Below are positions 59,803 through 64,000 of a stretch of 64,000 nt of DNA, in pieces. Below the pieces are notes generated by a model, which saw nothing but the letters and a program-made list of their open reading frames with translations, did not search any database and was not told the origin of the DNA. Made by a program: the position numbers and the translations under genes. Origin of the DNA: Epiperipatus broadwayi (Eukaryota; Onychophora; Udeonychophora; Euonychophora; Peripatidae); NCBI GenBank assembly GCA_028023455.1, contig JAQFVV010000254.1, positions 1,054,001-1,118,000 of the forward strand, given 5' to 3'. The stretch's first letter is position 1, and each line of letters begins with the position of its first letter.

Positions 59803-59930
59803 TATTATTATTATTATTATTATTATTATCATCATCATCATCATCATCATTATTATTATCATCATCATCATCATCATCATCATCATTATTATTATTATTA
59901 TGATGATGATAATGATGATGATGATGCTAT
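59803..59930. repeat. ATT/ATC/ATG microsatellite
   Basis: About 128 bp of ATT, ATC, ATT, ATC, ATT and GAT blocks, beginning exactly at the LINE duplication edge. The Tyr/His/Asp-rich ORF over it is simple-sequence translation. Confidence 0.9.
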
Positions 59931-59939
59931 TATTGACAG

Positions 59940-60037
59940 TTTAAGTGTATTTGAAAAGTTCAAATAAAGTTTGAATTTTTCTAAAAACATTTAACAATTA
60001 ATTCTCGATGGTGCAAATAGTCCAACATATATTTACA
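59940..60037 (+). repeat. SINE tail (family S3)
   Basis: gttcaaataaagtttgaatt, ctaaaaacatttaacaatta, gatggtgcaaatagtccaac and atat match the tail at 17500-17590. The tRNA head is missing, replaced by the microsatellite. Confidence 0.65.
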
Positions 60038-60053
60038 GGTAATGTGCCATTAT

Positions 60054-60118
60054 CATAATGATACTAGGAAAGTCAACATTGAGAAGAGTGTAAGATCCCC
60101 CCTCGGGAAGCTAAAAGA
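60054..60118 (+). pseudogene. Tiny RTE-like piece with internal deletion
   Basis: atgatactaggaaagtcaac and attgagaagagtgtaagat equal 60486-60524, but the next bases jump over about 65 bp through a short C run to gggaagctaaaagagt (60592-60607). It lies 420 bp before the matching part of the larger copy. Confidence 0.7.
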
Positions 60119-60329
60119 GTAGACAAACAATAGGTATTTATATACATGTATTTAGAAATAAATTTGAATTTTATATGTGTGACAATTGGACAATGTAATA
60201 TTACTAATATGATTTTTAAAGTTTTGTGTATCAGTTATAGTAATTCTTTAAGTTATAAATATATGCACTGACATACTCTCCTAAGAAAAGCTATAATGGT
60301 ATGAAAATTATCAAAGCTTAGTACTTTTG

Positions 60330-61121
60330 AGGGCATTAAATGTCCTCATAAATTATGAAAAGGCATTTGATTCTATAAACATTTCTTCAGTGATTAAAGC
60401 ATTGGATCATCAAGGTATAGATCCATGATAATGTCATATTTTAAAGAATAATTATAAAAATGCAACAGCAACAATTAGATTACTTAATGATACTAGGAAA
60501 GTCAACATTGAGAAGAGTGTAAGATAGGGTGACTCCATATCTCCAAAAGCTTTTACAGCAGTGCTGAAAGAAGTATTTTGTGAATTAAAATGGGAAGCTA
60601 AAAGAGTGAAAGTAAATGGAGATTATTTAACTCATTTAGATTTTGCAGATGATGTAGTTGTTTTTGAAAATAATGCTTTAGAGCTTCAGGAAATTTTTGC
60701 AGGAGTTATCAGATGAAAGTAGGAAAGTAGAATTAAAAAGATTAAAGTAATGTTTAACGGATTTTCTCAAAATATGAAAATAAAGATTGATTATGATGAG
60801 TTAGAAGAAGTTAACACTTACAAATACCTTAGTCAGATTATTAATACAGAGGGAAACATAATGGATGAAATTAATCATAGAATTAAACTTGGTTGGAGTG
60901 CTTTGGGTAGAAATAACTTGATAGTGAGGGGAAATATGCCTATGGGTTTGAAAAGGAAGGTTTTTAATATGTGTGTTTTACTAGTTCTTACTTATGGATC
61001 TGAAACTTGGACACTTAATAGAAGAGCATTACAGAGACTTCAGACCACTCAAAGAAGTACAGAGAGGTGTATGTTGGGAGTAACAAAAAGAGATCAACAC
61101 AATATATCCCCCCCCCCCCCC

Positions 61122-61152
<31 letters not shown>

Positions 61153-61592
61153 TTTTTTTTATTTTTTTTAATAATTTTTTTTTTTATTAAAAAAAGTTAA
61201 AATTTATTTTTAATTTTTTTATTAAAAAAAAAAATTTTAAAAAGAATTTTTAATTTATTTTATTTTTAAAAAAAAAAAAAACAACAATGTAACACTTGTT
61301 TGGATAAGAGAACAAACAGGTGTTACTGACCTCATTGAAAAAATTTAAAAGACTAAAGTGGAGTTGGGCTGTACATATTGCTAGAAGATATGATAATAGA
61401 TGGACAATTGAAATCTCAAACTGGATTCCAAGAGATTATAAAAGACCCAGAAAGAGACCGCATGTGAGATGGATGGATGAAATAAGAAAGTCTGCAGGGA
61501 TGATGTGGAGAAGAGAAGCTAAAGATTAGAGAAAATAGATTGAACTTGGAGAGACCTTCATCCTGCAGTGGATTGATAATGGTTGATGATGA
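60330..61592 (+). pseudogene. RTE-like LINE, RT palm to 3' end
   Basis: The plus strand starts in motif A (NYEKAFDSIN, about 60353). It continues through KALDHQGIDP, the motif B region (KSVR-GDS-S, about 60520) and LDFADDVVVFENNALELQE (about 60637-60693), where the catalytic FADD is intact. Then come MFNGFSQNMKIKIDYDELEE and NHRIKLGWSALGRNN (60750-60930), TYGSETWTLNRRALQRLQTT and ERCMLGVTKRDQ (to 61095). A low-complexity insertion interrupts it at 61106-61300. It resumes at REQTGVTDLIEKI and GHIAR-like text, then ends with the 3' tail at 61575-61592. This is the cleanest RTE copy in the window, still with frameshifts. Confidence 0.85.
61106..61300. repeat. Poly-C/poly-T/poly-A low-complexity insertion
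   Basis: A run of 12 C, about 25 T, T-rich AT sequence, then A-rich AT sequence and about 13 A interrupt the LINE between ...cacaatatatc and the sequence that resumes at about 61302. In other copies these flanks are nearly adjacent. The T-rich and A-rich halves could pair. Confidence 0.75.
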
Positions 61593-61702
61593 TGATCCAT
61601 GTTGTGCCACTAACACTACAATTTGTTTATTGTATTCATAGTATATGTAAGTGCTTTAACACACTGAGAAAGAAGCTGTCAGTAGTAACAAAAACAATTA
61701 AA
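61593..61702 (+). repeat. 3' flank shared (inverted) with 59098-59204
   Basis: atgttgtgccactaacacta, aatttgtttattgtattcat, gtgctttaacacactgagaa and agcagtcagtagtaa-like text match the inverse of 59098-59204 at over 90 percent by eye. Other RTE copies here lack it, so it is not part of the LINE consensus. Confidence 0.75.
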
Positions 61703-61789
61703 TCAAAGAATAAGAGAAAAATATTGATATTTAAAAAATTAGTAGTAACAACTATAATTACCCTTATCATATTATTAGTACATATAGAA

Positions 61790-62450
61790 ATTAATGGATG
61801 AAATTAATCATAGAATTAATCTTATATGGAGTGTTGTTGTTTTTTTTTGTAAAAATGACCTAATAATATTAAAAGGAAATATTTATATGTATTTGTAAAA
61901 GAACGATTTTAATTATTATGTTTTACTAATGTTAATGTATGATATGAGACTTAAATTCTTAATAAAAAAAGTAATATGTAGGATTCAGTCTTATGACAAA
62001 ATAAGAATGATATTCATTGGGAGTAGTAAGGAAAATTCAAAAATAAAACAAGCAAGTATCATAACATCATTACCTGCTTGGTTTAATTTCAGCGATAGAG
62101 CAACAGATTAAAAGCTGAAGTCCTTTAGGTTATGGTTTATCTCTGTCACTTTTGATACTGTGATATTTTATTACCTCCGGAGTGACAAACATTTAATTAC
62201 TCTTTTTACTGATATCATTGAAAAAATTAAGATTCTGAAATGAAATTAAACTAAATAGATTGCTAGAAGAGATTATAATAGATGGACAGTTTAAATTTCA
62301 AAAGACCTAAATGGCGACCATGTGCAAGTTAGATGTATAAAAAATTATCTTAAATTATGTATAAAAAAAACTGTTGATTGACTTGGGAGACTTTCACCCA
62401 GCAATAAATTTACTAATGTTTAAAAATAATGAAGATGATGATGATGAATT
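61790..62450 (+). pseudogene. RTE-like LINE 3' part, split by a SINE
   Basis: The first part, 61790-62055, matches the GNIMDEINHRIKLGWS-to-VTKRDQ region (aatggatgaaattaatcata, attaaaaggaaatattta). The second part, 62203-62450, matches the 3' region (actgatatcattgaaaaaat, ttgctagaagagattataat) and ends at a gatgatgatgatga tail. Between them lies the S2 SINE. No readable frame of length. Confidence 0.7.
62056..62202 (+). repeat. tRNA-derived SINE (family S2) inside the LINE
   Basis: tttcagcgatagagcaacag (A-box side), aggttatggtttatctctgt (B-box side), then the tail cacttttgatactgtgatat and cctccggagtgacaaac. It matches the inverse of 44965-45070. Its place inside the LINE copy shows it is the younger insertion. 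Confidence 0.6.
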
Positions 62451-62659
62451 TTTAATTTTAATGTGTACTGCTAAATAATGTAATGATATTCAAAATTGGA
62501 GCTTAAACAACACCTAATTGGCTTTCCCCAGCCTTGAAAAAAATCTGAGCTTTCATAAGAGATGTTAAAGGACATTTAAATATGAAATTTATATATAATA
62601 TTTTTTTCTGTCTGAAAGCAGATTAATCAGTTAAACAGCATATAAAGGACATTTGATCA

Positions 62660-63175
62660 TCAATCATGTCTGAGAACTAAAGTTTTCTTGATTGGAGATC
62701 ATTATGTCACTTCTATAATTAAATTAGCTGCTTTTAGAGCTGTTATTTTATGTAATTCATTGTATGGTAATGAAAGGTGGACATCCTATTGAAAAAATAT
62801 AAACACATTTAAGAAGTTTCATTTAAGTTTGCTCTACAAAATTTAAAAAATAGAATAGCAAAATTATAAGATCAATCATTATGCTTATCAACTTGCTGAA
62901 TGGGTTATTATAGAGTCCACAATTGCAAAATCATATCTTCATTGTAATGAACAATGCAAAACTTTCTAAAAAGGTGTTTTATGATGAATTTGAGTATGGT
63001 TTTCATAGGAGATGACCCTGCTTAAAAAGGATTGTCTCAAAGATATTTTTAAAAAGTGCAATGGCTATTATTTTCATCAGGAAGATATAGTAGAAAGTAC
63101 ACATGGGATTGAAGTCTTTCAGGGAAAAAAAGTTTTCTGCAGAATATCAAGTATAAAGAGTAATGGACGAGGGTG
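62660..63175 (+). pseudogene. LINE C-terminal region (family L2)
   Basis: The plus strand reads LRTKVFLIGDHYVTSIIKLA, then AVILCNSLYGNERWTSY (compare L-TLLYGCETWT-Y in the family), FKKFHLSLLYKI and, after frame changes, the tail KKVFYDEFEYGFHR followed by DCLKDIFKKCNGYYF and HQEDI (to about 63090), EVFQGKKVF. This is the same tail as 31240-31340 (minus), so it is a second, shorter copy of the L2 LINE. Several stops and shifts. Confidence 0.65.
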
Positions 63176-64000
63176 TTCTACATACGTGGATACATTTGTA
63201 GTTTACAAATTGGGTTTCTATTGTCATTAGCTTTAGCCTAGTATTGTATATTTTATCTCTTGGAATAAAAGTGGCCATGTTGGCGTTTCTCAAATGTCAT
63301 TCTCCAACCCACACCCTATCCCCAGTTGACCATTCAATTATTAATAATTTATCATCTATGACACTAATATGCATTACTAATTGCAATACATATACTGTTT
63401 ATATTTTTCTGGTGGTCGTAATAGCCTAATGATAATATATTGGTTTATTTAAAATAAATACAATTTCCTTTTTTGCCTTCTTTTAACCTATCGCTGTCAG
63501 AAATTTGACTTCCATCAGACACATAGTAATCAATACAGATGTACGTGACTATTATTTCTGTCTTGAGCACATATAATAATACAGTGATCAATAAAGATAT
63601 TTCTTCAAAATTATAGATTATAATAGCTTCAATTGTTCTTTTGTTTGGCAAGCAAATGTCTGCCGGCATTTCTAGTCAGCTAAGGGTTAACCTTAAATAA
63701 ATAGTTTTAGTTTAAAAATTTAACTTGTTTTTGGTAAAAAAAAAAAAAAAATTCTAACTTTGCCTTAGCAAAATAAAGTACTTTAATCAAATTTTTATAA
63801 CCTCTGTAAAATCTCTGAATGAAAGACAAGCTCATTGAAAAATAAATTGCCCTGTATTGACCCCTGGATAACCAACACCCCACAACTTGACCTCCATTGT
63901 TAAACAAAGTCAAAGATTTCCACCTTCATGAATTTGCCAGTTTATTTTATATCATTTTAAAATTATATGACTAAAATAATAAAATGAATGATATATTTTA
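63176..64000. other. No recognisable feature
   Basis: AT-rich with three ORFs of 61-74 codons lacking motifs. A 15-A run is at about 63736. No repeats of the families above. Confidence 0.35.

Noticed and set aside
59731-59967. His/Tyr/Asp-rich protein
   Set aside because: Pure translation of ATT/ATC/GAT microsatellite.
60750-61190. 146-codon ORF as a host gene
   Set aside because: Residues 1-115 are RTE reverse-transcriptase C-terminal sequence and the rest is poly-T/poly-C translation (P and F runs).

Overview
This window is AT-rich eukaryotic (animal) intergenic or intronic DNA. I find no intact gene in it. No open reading frame exceeds about 150 codons, and every ORF that I can relate to a protein family is a broken piece of a transposable element. 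The density of tRNA-derived SINEs, RTE-type LINE scraps, hAT remnants and foldback elements is typical of large lophotrochozoan genomes. A cephalopod such as an octopus is my best guess, from the repeat types rather than from any host gene. I see no convincing rRNA or tRNA gene, CRISPR array, operon or host exon.

Layout. 1-4.2 kb: a palindromic MITE, a stack of inverted SINE units, and an RTE LINE (2378-4205, minus) facing a second RTE scrap. 4.6-6.2 kb: a GC-richer relic and a foldback element with a nested insertion. 6.8-10.3 kb: a decayed Jockey/CR1-like LINE split by a repeat called family P here. 11-18.5 kb: family P, SINEs, microsatellites, two palindromic MITEs and a well-delimited hAT derivative with exact 8-bp target duplications (15270-15781). 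19.3-20.6 kb: two large nested inverted-repeat elements. 20.6-27.7 kb: mostly featureless, with one family P copy and one MITE. 27.7-28.4 kb: an LTR plus leader on the minus strand. 30-35 kb: family P copies flanking a decayed full-length LINE (31130-33850, minus). 36.3-39.7 kb: a further SINE-like family and a hAT transposase relic. 40.3-42.1 kb: a short LTR retrotransposon with two LTRs, a purine tract, a primer-site-like sequence and a 4-bp target duplication. 42.4-43.1 kb: a second hAT derivative. 44.7-47.2 kb: RTE and SINE pieces. 50.2-50.8 kb: a palindromic family P copy and a MITE. 54.1-55.8 kb: RTE scraps and a 540-bp palindrome. 56.8-58.6 kb: a 1.8-kb element with about 55-bp terminal inverted repeats, exact 8-bp target duplications and an internal array of 267-bp repeats. 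59.1-63.2 kb: several RTE copies, including an inverted duplication that carries non-LINE flank, and the tail of another LINE.

Working together: nothing here forms a pathway. The dead RTE and Jockey-like LINEs are plausible past sources of the machinery that moved the SINEs, and the hAT relic at 38.2-39.2 kb shows that a hAT transposase once existed in this genome. The most unusual items are the 1.8-kb element at 56778-58587, the asymmetric foldback family P (at least six copies here, five with flanking duplications of 8-14 bp), the miniature LTR element, and the nested inverted repeats at 19-20.5 kb.
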